From: CAYTGR01 sp964437445
GTDB taxonomy: Bacteria > Chloroflexota > Anaerolineae > B4-G1 > SLSP01
Direction: 5' to 3'
Assembly: GCA_964437445.1 (NCBI GenBank)
Contig: CAYTGR010000022.1
Location: forward strand, 1-64,000
DNA length: 64,000 nt
Part shown: positions 52,169 through 60,679 of the stretch, piece by piece
Layout: each line of letters begins with the position of its first letter
Position numbering within the stretch: the first letter of the stretch is position 1
Program-made: the position numbers and the translations under genes
The notes under the pieces: model-generated
What the model saw: only the letters and a program-made list of their open reading frames with translations
What the model was told of the DNA's origin: nothing
Database searches by the model: none

Positions 52169-52966
52169 TTAGCGCTTTTCCTCAGCCTGTTCCAGGGCCT
52201 CAAACAGGCGCTGGAAGGCTTTGAGGAACTCAATCGGCATCGGGAAGATGATCGTGGAGTTCTTTTCCACGGCGATTTCGGTCAGCGTTTGCAGATAGCG
52301 CAGCTGGAGTGTGGCCGGGTTGGCGGAGATGACGTCGGCCGCCTGAGCCAGCTGTTGCGAGGCCTGGTACTCGCCTTCGGCGTGGATGATCTTGGCCCGC
52401 TTCTCGCGCTCGGCTTCGGCCTGCTTGGCCATGGCGCGCTGCATGGTCTGCGGCAGCTCCACGTCCTTGACTTCTACGACGCCGACTTTGACGCCCCAGG
52501 GCTCGGTCTGTTCGTCAATGATCATTTGCAGCTGCTGATTGACCTTCTCGCGGTGGGCCAGCAGTTCATCCAGTTCCGATTGGCCGATAACGTTCCGCAG
52601 TGTCGTCTGGGCGATCTGCCAGGTGGCGCGCCGGTAATCCTCTACGTTGACGATGGCTCGTTCGGGGTCAATGACCCGGTAGAGGACCACGGCGTTGACC
52701 TTGACGGTCACGTTGTCGTGCGTGATACACTCCTGCGGGGGCACGTCCATTGGGACGGTCCGCAGGTCCACTTTTACCATCCGGTCAATGAACGGGATGA
52801 TGAAGAAGAGTCCCGGTCCCTTGGCGCCGACCAGGCGGCCTAACCGGAAGATGACACCCCGCTCGTATTCCTGGACGACCCGGACTGCCGAAGCAAGCAG
52901 GACAAGGCCCAGGACGATAATCCCACCCAGAATACAAACTCCAATGCTGATTGCTCCTTCCACCAT
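52169..52966 (-). CDS. Slipin (SPFH/Band 7 membrane protein)
   Basis: A ~265-aa protein with one N-terminal helix (ISIGVCILGGIIVLGLVLLA) and a large SPFH domain (VVQEYERGVIFRLGRLVGAK, IPFIDRMVKVDLRTVPMDVP, RRATWQIAQTTLRNVIGQSE, VEVKDVELPQTMQRAMAKQ), then a coiled coil. This is the bacterial slipin layout; the proteins oligomerise in membrane microdomains. Two ATGs are adjacent (52969, 52966). The AGGAGG is 1 nt from the first and 4 nt from the second, so the latter is used. A promoter is visible upstream, and a perfect terminator follows, so the gene is probably monocistronic. Confidence 0.9.
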   Translation of the reverse strand: MVEGAISIGVCILGGIIVLGLVLLASAVRVVQEYERGVIFRLGRLVGAKGPGLFFIIPFIDRMVKVDLRTVPMDVPPQECITHDNVTVKVNAVVLYRVIDPERAIVNVEDYRRATWQIAQTTLRNVIGQSELDELLAHREKVNQQLQMIIDEQTEPWGVKVGVVEVKDVELPQTMQRAMAKQAEAEREKRAKIIHAEGEYQASQQLAQAADVISANPATLQLRYLQTLTEIAVEKNSTIIFPMPIEFLKAFQRLFEALEQAEEKR

Positions 52967-53026
52967 CATGCCTCCTTTCGCGAACTTGGACGTCAGCCTG
53001 GCGAGGCTGATAAAACTCTCAGCTCC

Positions 53027-53054
53027 ATTATAGGAGCGAAGTTGCAGAAGGCAA
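53027..53054 (-). promoter_or_regulatory. Sigma70-type promoter for the slipin gene
   Basis: On the minus strand: TTGCCT (53054-53049), 16-bp spacer, TATAAT (53032-53027). Perfect -10, 4/6 -35. It lies at the end of the ZIP gene spacer, about 60 bp before the slipin start. Confidence 0.6.
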
Positions 53055-53057
53055 GCC

Positions 53058-53864
53058 CTATCCCAGGGCCACATCCAGGATCATCATCACGGCGAAGCCG
53101 ATCATGACGCCCAACGTCGCCAGGTGGGGATGTCCGCCCTGTTGCGATTCCGGGATCAGGTCCTCGGCGACGACGAAGATCATCGCGCCGGCGGCGAAGG
53201 CCAGCGCGTAAGGCAGGATGGGGCGGGCGACCAGGACGGCGGCGGCTCCTAAGACACCGGCGATGGGCTCCACAATCGCCGACAGCTGGCCGTACCAGAA
53301 GCTCCGGCCCGGTGACATCCCTTCCCGTCGCAACGGCATGGAAACGGCCAGTCCTTCTGGGAAGTTCTGGATGCCGATCCCCAGCGCCAGCGCGACCGCG
53401 CCGGCCAGGCTGGCCGAGGGGAGGCCCGCCGCGACGGCGCCAAAGGCAACACCCACGGCTAAGCCTTCTGGGAAGTTGTGCAGGGTGATGGCTAAGACCA
53501 GCAGTGTGATGCGCTTCCAGGTGGTGTGCAGACCTTCGGCCTCGGTCTCGCCCCGGTGCAGGTGGGGCAGAACGCGGTCAATCCCACGCAGGAAGAAGCC
53601 GCCCAGCAGGAAGCCGATGGCCGGTGGCACCCATTCGGGCAGGGGCCCACCGGCCGACATTTCAATGGCCGGGGCCAGCAACGACCAGTAGCTGGCGGCG
53701 ATCATCACGCCGGCGGCAAAGCCCAACATGGTATCCAGCAGCTTGCGGCTGACCTCGCGGGTGAGAAAGACGGTGCCGGCTCCCAGGGCGGTGACAAACC
53801 AGGTGAAGGTCGTCGCCAGCAGGGCTTGCAGGATGGGGTTAAGGCCGGCCATAGTTTGAAGCAT
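53058..53864 (-). CDS. ZIP-family metal transporter (GufA-like)
   Basis: A 268-aa membrane protein with eight helices. The paired metal motifs are ITLHNFPEGLAVGVAFG (helix IV) and GIGIQNFPEGLAVSMPL (helix V). A His-containing loop HLHRGETEAEGLHT and SQQGGHPH provide potential metal-sensing residues. It imports divalent metal ions such as Zn2+ or Mn2+. ATG 53864 has AGGAGG 4 nt upstream. Substrate specificity not predicted. Confidence 0.93.
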   Translation of the reverse strand: MLQTMAGLNPILQALLATTFTWFVTALGAGTVFLTREVSRKLLDTMLGFAAGVMIAASYWSLLAPAIEMSAGGPLPEWVPPAIGFLLGGFFLRGIDRVLPHLHRGETEAEGLHTTWKRITLLVLAITLHNFPEGLAVGVAFGAVAAGLPSASLAGAVALALGIGIQNFPEGLAVSMPLRREGMSPGRSFWYGQLSAIVEPIAGVLGAAAVLVARPILPYALAFAAGAMIFVVAEDLIPESQQGGHPHLATLGVMIGFAVMMILDVALG

Positions 53865-53904
53865 AGAACCTCCTTAAGAAAGTAGTTAAGAGTTGCAAGT
53901 TGAG

Positions 53905-53995
53905 TTGGTAGTCAGGCGCTTGAGCGCCGTCTGAGCCGCGCTGAAGCGCGGCACTACGAACCTATTTTCATCCTGCCGTTGGTGCACGCCGGTCA
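53905..53995. repeat. REP palindromes plus TTTTCATCC mosaic
   Basis: GTAGTCAGGCGCTTGAGCGCCG, a CGCGCTGAAGCGCG hairpin ending CACTACGAACC, then TATTTTCATCCTG and GGTGCACGCCGG. The same modules, in the same order, are found at 21830, 31714 and 39780. Confidence 0.65.
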
Positions 53996-54699
53996 TGGAG
54001 GGCGAACGGCAGGTAGAGCAGCAGGCAGACGATCAGGGCGACCCCTTCTATGGCCAGGATGTACCAGGGCCAGGGGCCCAGCAGGTCCAGGAGGCTGGCG
54101 GTTTCGGGCTTGTGCGCGATGAAGAGATAGTTACTGCCCAGCAGCCGGTTGACAAAGAAGATGATCAGCATGTAGAGATTGGCCCCGATGGCAACCCGTT
54201 TGAGCGATTGCCAGGTGGGGCGATACCCCTCCACTGCCGTCATGTAGATGGCCGCGGTGACGATGGAGCCATGAGAGATCATCACCTGGAAGGCCCGGAA
54301 GTGGGGGAAGCCATAAATGCCGGCGTCAGGCGTCAGGAGGGCCTGGAGCGCGCCGCCGATTCCCAGGAAGTAGGCAAATTCGTAAATGGCATAGCTTTTA
54401 GTTATCAACATGATGGCGCTCAGGAAGACAAAGATGCTGCACAGGTGGAGCGGGAGGGTGGTCTGGACGCTCCACTGCCCGGTGGTGTAGTTCCAGAGAT
54501 GCCAGAGCAGCTCGTCCACAATGAGCACGGTCGCCAGCCCCCACCGGAACGCTCGGCGCGCGGCGGGGTTGGTGTTGCGCCGCAGGTAAAAGATCACCCA
54601 GAGATTGACCAGCGCCACGACACCTAAGGCGATCAAATGGGGCGGCCCAAACAAGATAAACGGTGCTCCGGTGTAGTCCTTCCCAAAAAACTCACCCAT
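53968..54699 (-). CDS. TIGR02206-like integral membrane protein
   Basis: A 243-aa protein with six to seven helices. The sequence FGPPHLIALGVVALVNLW, DELLWHLWNYTTGQWSVQTT, LPLHLCSIFVFLSAIMLI and YGFPHFRAFQVMISHGSIV shows the His- and Glu-rich motifs of the YwaF/TIGR02206 family. The family has no established function. It shares the block with the ZIP and slipin genes, separated by a repeat-containing spacer. Its 3' end overlaps the repeat module at 53968-53995. Confidence 0.85.
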   Translation of the reverse strand: MGEFFGKDYTGAPFILFGPPHLIALGVVALVNLWVIFYLRRNTNPAARRAFRWGLATVLIVDELLWHLWNYTTGQWSVQTTLPLHLCSIFVFLSAIMLITKSYAIYEFAYFLGIGGALQALLTPDAGIYGFPHFRAFQVMISHGSIVTAAIYMTAVEGYRPTWQSLKRVAIGANLYMLIIFFVNRLLGSNYLFIAHKPETASLLDLLGPWPWYILAIEGVALIVCLLLYLPFALHDRRAPTAG

Positions 54700-54718
54700 G
54701 ATTTACTCCTCTGAGATA

Positions 54719-54800
54719 TAGAAACCAGTTAAGTAGTGAGCAGAGAGCAGGCGGTAGAAATTCCTGCTTCCTGCTCACTGCTCACATTTTCATCCCCCTG
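54719..54800. repeat. Heptamer-based inverted repeat (copy F)
   Basis: Left arm near-identical to the copies at 21668 and 48500 (one substitution, GTTAAGTAG for GTTAAGGAG), then CTGCTCACTGCTCACATTTT and CATCCCCCTGC. Partly overlaps the end of the DUF2804 gene. Confidence 0.65.
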
Positions 54801-55847
54801 CTACCAGCGCGCGTGGTGCTCCTCGGCAAAACCGATCAGGCCGTCCAGGTGGATCAATTCCCCGTCGTCGGTGCGCGCCGTACCGTGGTAACGGCCAAAC
54901 ATCTGGTGGACCTCGCTGGTGATCAGGAGCAAGTTGGTGGCCGCCGTGCGGTCGTAGAAAGGGACAAATTCCAGGTCCAGCCGGCCGTCGGGGGCGACCA
55001 TGTGCCAGGGCTGCATGAAGTCCCCTGAACGATAGGTGAACTCCACCGCGCCCAATTTGTGGATGCGCCCCTCCAGGATCAGCGCGTTTTCGGTGGCCGC
55101 GGTGGTATCGCCAAAGCCATAGCCGAGGTTGAGCCCGACGCGCCGGCCGTCGGGCAGGAAGCCGGAGGCGCTCGCCCAGACCCAGAAGGAGCGGTATGCC
55201 CACACGCCGCGCCCCCAATCCAGGTTGCCCAGGCAGCTGTCGGGGCGTATTTCCCATCGCCGGCCCTGGTAGTTGATCCAGCCGGTAGCCGGGAGGCAGT
55301 TGAGCTTGCGGTTGTAATAGAACCGCCGGCCGGGGATCGGGATCACGATGGTCATGGATTCGTGTTCCGGCGGCACGGCCAGGGTAAGCCCGGCTGCCAG
55401 GCCGTGGTCGCCGAATCCCGGCCAGGCCAGGTCAATTTGCCGGCCTTCCGCCGTGACGTCAAATTTCATGCGCGCCTGGCGATCGGCAAATGTGCTGATC
55501 CCGGCAGTGCTGTTGCGGGGCAACGTGATGCCACGGCCAAACGGGAGGGTCAGCGTCTGTTCTTCGTGGCGGCGGGCCTCAAAATCCACGACATAGGCGA
55601 AGACCTGCCCGGCGTAGCCCAGATCGGCGAGGGTGAAGGAGAAGTAGTGGGTGGGCGTGGTGAGGCCGTAATAGTCCCAGCGTTTGATGCGGAAGCGCTG
55701 CAACGGCCGCAGGGCGTAGAAGCGCGCGGCTTCCAGGTTGCAATCCAGCAACGGCTGGCGAGCCCAGCCGACCTGGGCCAGCGCACCCTGGGAATTCAAC
55801 AAGGGGGACGGTTCACGGATTTCATGTTGGTTCATAGAAGCGGTCAT
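54801..55847 (-). CDS. DUF2804-family protein
   Basis: A 348-aa protein. Conserved stretches are NSQGALAQVGWARQPLLDCN, LRPLQRFRIKRWDYYGLTTP (a signature of the family), LGYAGQVFAYVVDF and RPDSCLGNLDWGRGVWAYRS. The beta-rich pattern is similar to the lipocalin-like fold predicted for DUF2804. No signal peptide or catalytic motif. ATG 55847 has GAGAGAG 7 nt upstream; the longer frame to 55955 is not needed. It is separated from recA by a terminator. Confidence 0.82.
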   Translation of the reverse strand: MTASMNQHEIREPSPLLNSQGALAQVGWARQPLLDCNLEAARFYALRPLQRFRIKRWDYYGLTTPTHYFSFTLADLGYAGQVFAYVVDFEARRHEEQTLTLPFGRGITLPRNSTAGISTFADRQARMKFDVTAEGRQIDLAWPGFGDHGLAAGLTLAVPPEHESMTIVIPIPGRRFYYNRKLNCLPATGWINYQGRRWEIRPDSCLGNLDWGRGVWAYRSFWVWASASGFLPDGRRVGLNLGYGFGDTTAATENALILEGRIHKLGAVEFTYRSGDFMQPWHMVAPDGRLDLEFVPFYDRTAATNLLLITSEVHQMFGRYHGTARTDDGELIHLDGLIGFAEEHHARW

Positions 55848-55933
55848 AGGCTCTCTCTGTATAAATGTGGTTTGCCAAAGATCGGGCTGGTGTAGACCTG
55901 ACCCTTCTATCTTATCACAGAATTGGCGGGAGT

Positions 55934-55970
55934 AAAAAACGCGCCGGATAGCCATAAGCTACCCGGCGCG
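55934..55970 (-). terminator. Intrinsic terminator of recA
   Basis: On the minus strand CGCGCCGG..CCGGCGCG with an inner TAGC/GCTA pair, followed by TTTTTTACT. It begins 28 bp after the recA stop. Confidence 0.9.
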
Positions 55971-55997
55971 CAGAACGATCATTCTGTTCCCGACGGA

Positions 55998-57053
55998 CTA
56001 TTCGCCCAGATCGGTTTCTTCTTCCTCGCCACCTTCGCCCCCCAATGAAAGCGGGATATCTTTCATCTCTGCCAGCCGTTGGCGGACGGCCGCCTCTATC
56101 GCGTTGGCCGTTTCGGGGTGAGCTTTGAGGTAATCCTTGGCGTTTTCCCGGCCCTGGGCCAGCCGTTCGCCGCCGTAGAGGAAGAACGAGCCCCGTTTTT
56201 CCACAATCCCCAGTTCCGTGGCTACGTCCAGCATGTCACCGGCGCGGCTGATTCCTTCGCCGAACATGATGTCAAACTCGGCGGAGCGGAAGGGCGGCGC
56301 GACCTTGTTCTTGGTCACGCGGACCTGGGTGCGGTTGCCGACGATCTCGCCCTGGACTTTGATGGCGGTCACGCGGCGCACGTCCAGGCGGACGGAGGCG
56401 TAGAATTTGAGCGCGCGGCCGCCACTGGTGGTTTCCGGCGAGCCGAACATCACGCCGATCTTTTCGCGCAGCTGGTTGGTGAAAACCATGGCTGTATTGC
56501 TCTGCTTGATCGCGCCGGAGAGCTTCCGCAGCGCCTGGCTCATCAACCGGGCCTGCAGGCCAGGGTGGGAGTCGCCCATCTCGCCCTCAATTTCGGCCCG
56601 GGGGACCAGCGCCGCCACGGAATCTATCACCACAATGTCAACTGCGCCGCTGCGCACTAACACTTCGGCAATTTCCAGGGCCTGTTCACCGGTATCCGGC
56701 TGGGAAATGTAGAGGCTATCTACGTCTACCCCGCAGCGCGCGGCGTAGGTCGGATCCATGGCATGTTCCATATCAATAAAGGCTGCGACGCCGCCGCGCT
56801 TTTGCGCTTCGGCCACGACGTGCTGGCAGAGCGTGGTCTTGCCCGCGCCTTCCGGGCCGTAGATTTCGGTGATGCGTCCCCGGGGGATGCCCCCTACGCC
56901 CAAGGCGATGTCTAACGCTAAGGAGCCGGTGGGGATCACTTCAATCCTGAGGTGGGTGGCCTCGCCCATGCGCATCAGCGCGCCGTCACCGAAGCGGCGC
57001 CGTACCTGCGCCACTGCCTGCTCTAACGATTTGGTCCGTCCGTCTTCTGGCAT
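55998..57053 (-). CDS. recA: Recombinase RecA
   Basis: A 351-aa protein of standard length. Motifs in order are QAVAQVRRRFGDGALMRMGE, Walker A EIYGPEGAGKTTLCQHV, MEHAMDPTYAARCGVD, Walker B VDIVVIDSVAALVPRAE and loop regions VFTNQLREKIGVMFGSPETT, plus an acidic C-terminal tail (GGEGGEEEETDLGE). It forms the DNA strand-exchange filament and cleaves LexA in the SOS response. ATG 57053 has AGGAGG 5 nt upstream; the frame to 57107 reaches into a repetitive spacer and is not used. It follows the dnaC-like gene and is preceded by a candidate LexA-type site. Confidence 0.98.
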   Translation of the reverse strand: MPEDGRTKSLEQAVAQVRRRFGDGALMRMGEATHLRIEVIPTGSLALDIALGVGGIPRGRITEIYGPEGAGKTTLCQHVVAEAQKRGGVAAFIDMEHAMDPTYAARCGVDVDSLYISQPDTGEQALEIAEVLVRSGAVDIVVIDSVAALVPRAEIEGEMGDSHPGLQARLMSQALRKLSGAIKQSNTAMVFTNQLREKIGVMFGSPETTSGGRALKFYASVRLDVRRVTAIKVQGEIVGNRTQVRVTKNKVAPPFRSAEFDIMFGEGISRAGDMLDVATELGIVEKRGSFFLYGGERLAQGRENAKDYLKAHPETANAIEAAVRQRLAEMKDIPLSLGGEGGEEEETDLGE

Positions 57054-57132
57054 CGCATCCTCCTGATTACACGCTTTGCACTGATTACATGGATTGCACT
57101 GATTCACTGGCTCAGTGTTTCAGTGATGAGTA

Positions 57133-57148
57133 TAGCACAAAAGTTCTA
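57133..57148. promoter_or_regulatory. Candidate SOS (LexA-type) box upstream of recA
   Basis: TAGCACAAAAGTTCTA, an imperfect palindrome (5/6 arm match) similar to the GAAC-N4-GTTC box of Gram-positive LexA. It is ~80 bp upstream of recA and 12 bp after the DnaC-like gene. Confidence 0.4.
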
Positions 57149-57159
57149 TTTGGCAAGCT

Positions 57160-58590
57160 TCAACGCGCTGTTTTCCGGGGGCGCCCGACCCGGCTGGATT
57201 TGGAAGGGGGCGCCGCCACCTGACCCCGATAAGGGGGGACCTCCAGCGCAAAAATGGTGCAGCGGCTGGTATCTAACAGCCGGGTGCGCAATTTGGCGTC
57301 CAGGTCTGCCACCTGGAGGGCCGTGGTGATGAGGGTGGGTTGGCGGGCCACGTAGCGGTAGTTGAACAACTGGTAGAGCTTTTCGCGCGCCCAGGGGGTC
57401 GCGTTCTCGGTCCCCAGGTCGTCCAGCACCAGGAACGGGGCCCGGCGGACCTCCTCAAAGCGTTTGTCATAGGAGACCGGGCTTTGGGGATTAAAAGCTG
57501 CGCGCAGGTGGTCCAGCAGATCGGGGACCACGACGAAGAGCGCTGTATGTCCCTCCCGGGTCCAGGCGTTGGCGATGCCGGCGGCCAGATGGGTCTTGCC
57601 GGAACCGTAAGGACCGATGAAGACCAGCCAGCCGGTGGGAGCGGCAGCATATTCGTGAGCCAGGGCCAGGGCGCGGCGCAGATTGTCGGTCTCCTCACGG
57701 GAGAGCTCCCCCTGCCGCAGGTCAAAGGTCTCCAATGTCATCCCGCTGTACAGGGAGAGAGTGTTCAGGTCCGATTCGGCCTGATCCACGCCCGCCTGAC
57801 GGTAATCCGGTGCCAGCAGAGTGACGATATCCACCAGGTCGGGATCGGCCAGGCGCGAACGCAGCCGGGGCTCCAGCTCTTCTAAGGCGCGGTTGGTGGT
57901 GATGACGGTGGGCAGGCGGTTCAGGTAGCGGTAGTTGAGCAGCTGGAAGAGTTTTTCCAGGGCCCAGGGGGTGCTCTGCTCGGTGCCCAAATCGTCCAAG
58001 ATCAGCAGCGGTGCGGTGCGGATTTCGTCAAACCGCTCGGCGTAGGGTTCCTCGCTGGTCGGGGCGAAGGCGGCGCGCAGGTGGTCCAGCAGGTCAGGCA
58101 CGGTGACGAAGAGGACCGGGAGGCCCCGATCCAGGCAGGTGTTGGCGATGGCGGCGGCCAGATGCGTTTTGCCGCAGCCGTAGCCACCCCGTATGACCAG
58201 CCACCCGCGCGGTTTGAGGGCGTAGGCGCGGGCGACGTCGTAGGCCCGACGGAGGTTGTCCTGGCGGTCCACGGGCAGGCCGTGTCCTTCCGGGCGGAAG
58301 TTCTCAAAGGTGAACCGTTCCAGTCCCTTGAGGTCGTTCACGGCGACGAGCGCCGCCGCGCGCCGTTGGCGCAGCTCGGCGGCCCGGCAGGCGCAAGGAA
58401 AGAGCTGCCCAAAATCGGGATGCCCTACCGGTACGTCTAACCGCACGTAGCCGAAGCCGTGGCAGACGGGACAATGGGGATCGCCCACCAGCCCTGGATC
58501 GGTGGCGGGGTCAGTGCTGGATGAGGTCGGCGTACTCGCCCTCAACGTAACGTCGGCGATCTGTCTCGCGATCTCCCCTACGGATTTCAT
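57160..58590 (-). CDS. DnaC/IstB-like protein with two tandem AAA+ ATPase domains
   Basis: A 476-aa protein, about twice the usual DnaC length. N-terminal residues ~35-75 have a Cys pair and a following Cys-x-Cys (CPVCHGFGYV..PCACRAAE), possibly a zinc site. Domain 1 (~95-270) has Walker A GGYGCGKTHLAAAIANTC and Walker B LLILDDLGTEQ. Domain 2 (~300-455) has GPYGSGKTHLAAGIANAW and LVLDDLGTEN. The two are clearly related to each other (NLRRAYDVARAYALKPRGWL vs NLRRALALAHEYAAAPTGWL). The last ~25 residues are basic (SSRVGRPRKTAR). GAGGG 5 nt upstream supports ATG 58590, which overlaps the upstream gene by 80 bp. Likely loads DnaB. Confidence 0.85.
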   Translation of the reverse strand: MKSVGEIARQIADVTLRASTPTSSSTDPATDPGLVGDPHCPVCHGFGYVRLDVPVGHPDFGQLFPCACRAAELRQRRAAALVAVNDLKGLERFTFENFRPEGHGLPVDRQDNLRRAYDVARAYALKPRGWLVIRGGYGCGKTHLAAAIANTCLDRGLPVLFVTVPDLLDHLRAAFAPTSEEPYAERFDEIRTAPLLILDDLGTEQSTPWALEKLFQLLNYRYLNRLPTVITTNRALEELEPRLRSRLADPDLVDIVTLLAPDYRQAGVDQAESDLNTLSLYSGMTLETFDLRQGELSREETDNLRRALALAHEYAAAPTGWLVFIGPYGSGKTHLAAGIANAWTREGHTALFVVVPDLLDHLRAAFNPQSPVSYDKRFEEVRRAPFLVLDDLGTENATPWAREKLYQLFNYRYVARQPTLITTALQVADLDAKLRTRLLDTSRCTIFALEVPPYRGQVAAPPSKSSRVGRPRKTAR

Positions 58591-59206
58591 CTTTGCCCTC
58601 GGTGCGCCAGCGTTCTAAAATGGCGCGGATATATTTCCAGTTGCGTTTGTTGAGCCGGATGGCCTCGCGGAAGGCCTCTTCAATCCAATCGGGCGGATAG
58701 CTCCGTTCCGCCTCTTGAAGCTCCTCACCCAAGAGGGGGGTGAGGGGGCCAATGTTCTGTTCGTAGAGTGTGAAGATGTTGGGCCGTTCCGGCACCGCCG
58801 CCCGCGCCGGGCTGAGACCGCGCCGCAGCGCGTCCACGGCGGCCCGGCCGCGGGGGCTGTTGGCGAAATAGCGCTGCTCTACCACGCCGTCGCCGCGCTC
58901 CCAGCGGGCCTCCAGCAGCGTGCCACGGGTCACCGCGCGCGCCAGGGCCTCTTCAAGAGCGGATTCCCCGGCCGGGCCGAACGCGGTCTGCACGATCGGG
59001 TCGGACCAGAGCTCTGCGCGCGTCACCCACGGCGCGACAGCGCCTCGCAGCTGTGCCAGGCGGCGCAGGACCAGCAGCGTTACCTGGAGCTCGTGCAGGT
59101 CGTCTATCTGCGGGACAAGCTCGGTGAAGAGCTGGTCGGGCAGGCGCACGGTAGGTGCTTTACCTTCTGGAAAGCCGGCAAAGTGCTGCGGCAAGGGAGC
59201 CCTCAC
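58511..59206 (-). CDS. DnaD-like primosomal protein
   Basis: A ~230-aa protein. Residues ~20-110 are helical (LVPQIDDLHELQVTLLVLRR), the winged-helix-like N-terminal domain of DnaD. Residues ~140-205 carry NIFTLYEQNIGPLTPLLGEE and FREAIRLNKRNWKYIRAILERW, the DnaD/DnaB-II domain. DnaD assists loading of the replicative helicase at origins and stalled forks. GTG 59206 has no ribosome-binding site; TTG at 59194 (LPQHFAGFPEG) with GAGGG 5 nt upstream may be the true start. It lies between dnaB and the DnaC-like gene, with the heptamer array 59213-59240 upstream. Confidence 0.85.
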   Translation of the reverse strand: MRAPLPQHFAGFPEGKAPTVRLPDQLFTELVPQIDDLHELQVTLLVLRRLAQLRGAVAPWVTRAELWSDPIVQTAFGPAGESALEEALARAVTRGTLLEARWERGDGVVEQRYFANSPRGRAAVDALRRGLSPARAAVPERPNIFTLYEQNIGPLTPLLGEELQEAERSYPPDWIEEAFREAIRLNKRNWKYIRAILERWRTEGKDEIRRGDRETDRRRYVEGEYADLIQH

Positions 59207-59212
59207 TTGACA

Positions 59213-59240
59213 CGTATTGCGTATTGCGTGTTGCGTATGG
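59213..59240. repeat. Heptamer array CGTATTG, 4 copies
   Basis: CGTATTG-CGTATTG-CGTGTTG-CGTATGG: same 7-bp period as the other arrays; the unit occurs also at 39587-39607. Confidence 0.7.
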
Positions 59241-59265
59241 CGTGGAGCGGGTAGCCCATCTTACC

Positions 59266-60612
59266 TCACGCATGGTAATCCTCCGGCGCGATGCGCGTGG
59301 CAGCGTCGGCAAACTGGGTGAGCCGGTTGTTGAAGAAGAGCTGCACCGTGCCGGTCGGCCCGCTGCGGTGTTTGGCGACGATGATCTCGGCGATGTGCGG
59401 CTTTTCGGTTTCCTCGTGGTACATCTCGTCCCGGTAGATGAACATGACGACGTCCGCGTCTTGTTCGATGGAGCCAGATTCTCTCAGGTCCGAGAGCACC
59501 GGCCGCTTGTCGGTGCGTTGTTCTACGGCGCGGGAGAGCTGGGAGGCGGTGATCAACGGCATGTCCAGCTCGCGGGCCAGCCCTTTGAGTGAGCGCGACA
59601 GGTAGGAGACCTCTTGCACGCGGTTCTCCGAGCGGAAGTCGCTGGTCATCAGCTGGAGGTAATCCACCAGGACCAGGTCCAGTCCCCGCTCGGAGTGCAG
59701 TCGGCGGCACTTGGTGCGCAGCTGGATGGCGGAGATGGAGGGGGTGTCGTCAATGTAGATCGGCAGCTCGGAGAGCCGGCCGATGGCGTCGCTGAAGAGC
59801 GGCCACTCGTCGTCGTGGATGTCGCCTAAGCGCAGCCGTTGGGCGTCAATTTTGCTGTAGGCGGCGACCATGCGCTGGACAATCTGCTCGGCCGACATTT
59901 CCAGGCTGAAAATGCCGACCGTCTTGCCCCGCTCGGCGCCCCGCAGGGCAAAGGTGAGCAGCAACGAGGTTTTGCCGACGCCGGGCCGGGCCGCGACGAT
60001 CACCAGGTCAGAGCGTTGGAACCCCCCCAACAGCCGGTCCAGGTCCACGAAGCCGCTGGGGACGCCCATCGGCTCGCCCCGGTGGGCGTAGAGGTACTCC
60101 ACCCGGTCGTAATACCGCTGCACGACCTCCTGGATCGGTTGGAGATCGCGCGTGACCCGTTTCTCGGAGATGCCGAAGAGCACCTGTTCGGCCCGATCCA
60201 CCACCTCGTCCACCGGGCGCTCCTCGTCGTAGGCCAGGCGGGCGATGTCGCTGGCGGCCTCCAGCAGGCGGCGGCGGATGGCGGTCTGTTCCACCATACG
60301 CCCGTAGGCTTCCACGTTGATCGCCGAGGGGACGGCGTTGACCAGCTGCGAGATGTAGGCCGCGCCGCCGACGCCCTCCAGCTGCTCGCGCCGTTCCAGC
60401 GCCGTGGTCAGGGTCAGGAAGTCCAGCGGCTCACGCTGATCGTGCAGCGTGACAATGACTTCGTAGATCCAGCGGTGCTTTTGGAGGTAGAAATCATCGG
60501 CGTGCAGAAAGGCCGAGACCCGGAAGATGGCCTCGGGGTCAATCAGCAGGGCGCCGAGGACGGCTTCCTCGGCCTCTATGTTTTGCGGGACGGTCTTATC
60601 AGGTGTTGCCAT
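59266..60612 (-). CDS. dnaB: Replicative DNA helicase DnaB
   Basis: A 448-aa hexameric helicase. The N-terminal domain starts VPQNIEAEEAVLGALLIDPE, and the RecA-like C-terminal domain has Walker A VAARPGVGKTSLLLTFAL, ..GIFSLEMSAEQIVQRM (H2), Walker B LDLVLVDYLQLM and the DnaB-type RSLKGLARELDMPLITASQL. No intein is seen. It unwinds DNA ahead of the fork and is loaded by the DnaC/DnaD-like proteins encoded next to it. Confidence 0.97.
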   Translation of the reverse strand: MATPDKTVPQNIEAEEAVLGALLIDPEAIFRVSAFLHADDFYLQKHRWIYEVIVTLHDQREPLDFLTLTTALERREQLEGVGGAAYISQLVNAVPSAINVEAYGRMVEQTAIRRRLLEAASDIARLAYDEERPVDEVVDRAEQVLFGISEKRVTRDLQPIQEVVQRYYDRVEYLYAHRGEPMGVPSGFVDLDRLLGGFQRSDLVIVAARPGVGKTSLLLTFALRGAERGKTVGIFSLEMSAEQIVQRMVAAYSKIDAQRLRLGDIHDDEWPLFSDAIGRLSELPIYIDDTPSISAIQLRTKCRRLHSERGLDLVLVDYLQLMTSDFRSENRVQEVSYLSRSLKGLARELDMPLITASQLSRAVEQRTDKRPVLSDLRESGSIEQDADVVMFIYRDEMYHEETEKPHIAEIIVAKHRSGPTGTVQLFFNNRLTQFADAATRIAPEDYHA

Positions 60613-60679
60613 GGGTAATCTCAGGTGAACGGCGGACAGCGTCTGGGAGGATTATCCGCTGACCACGGCCCGTGGGGGT

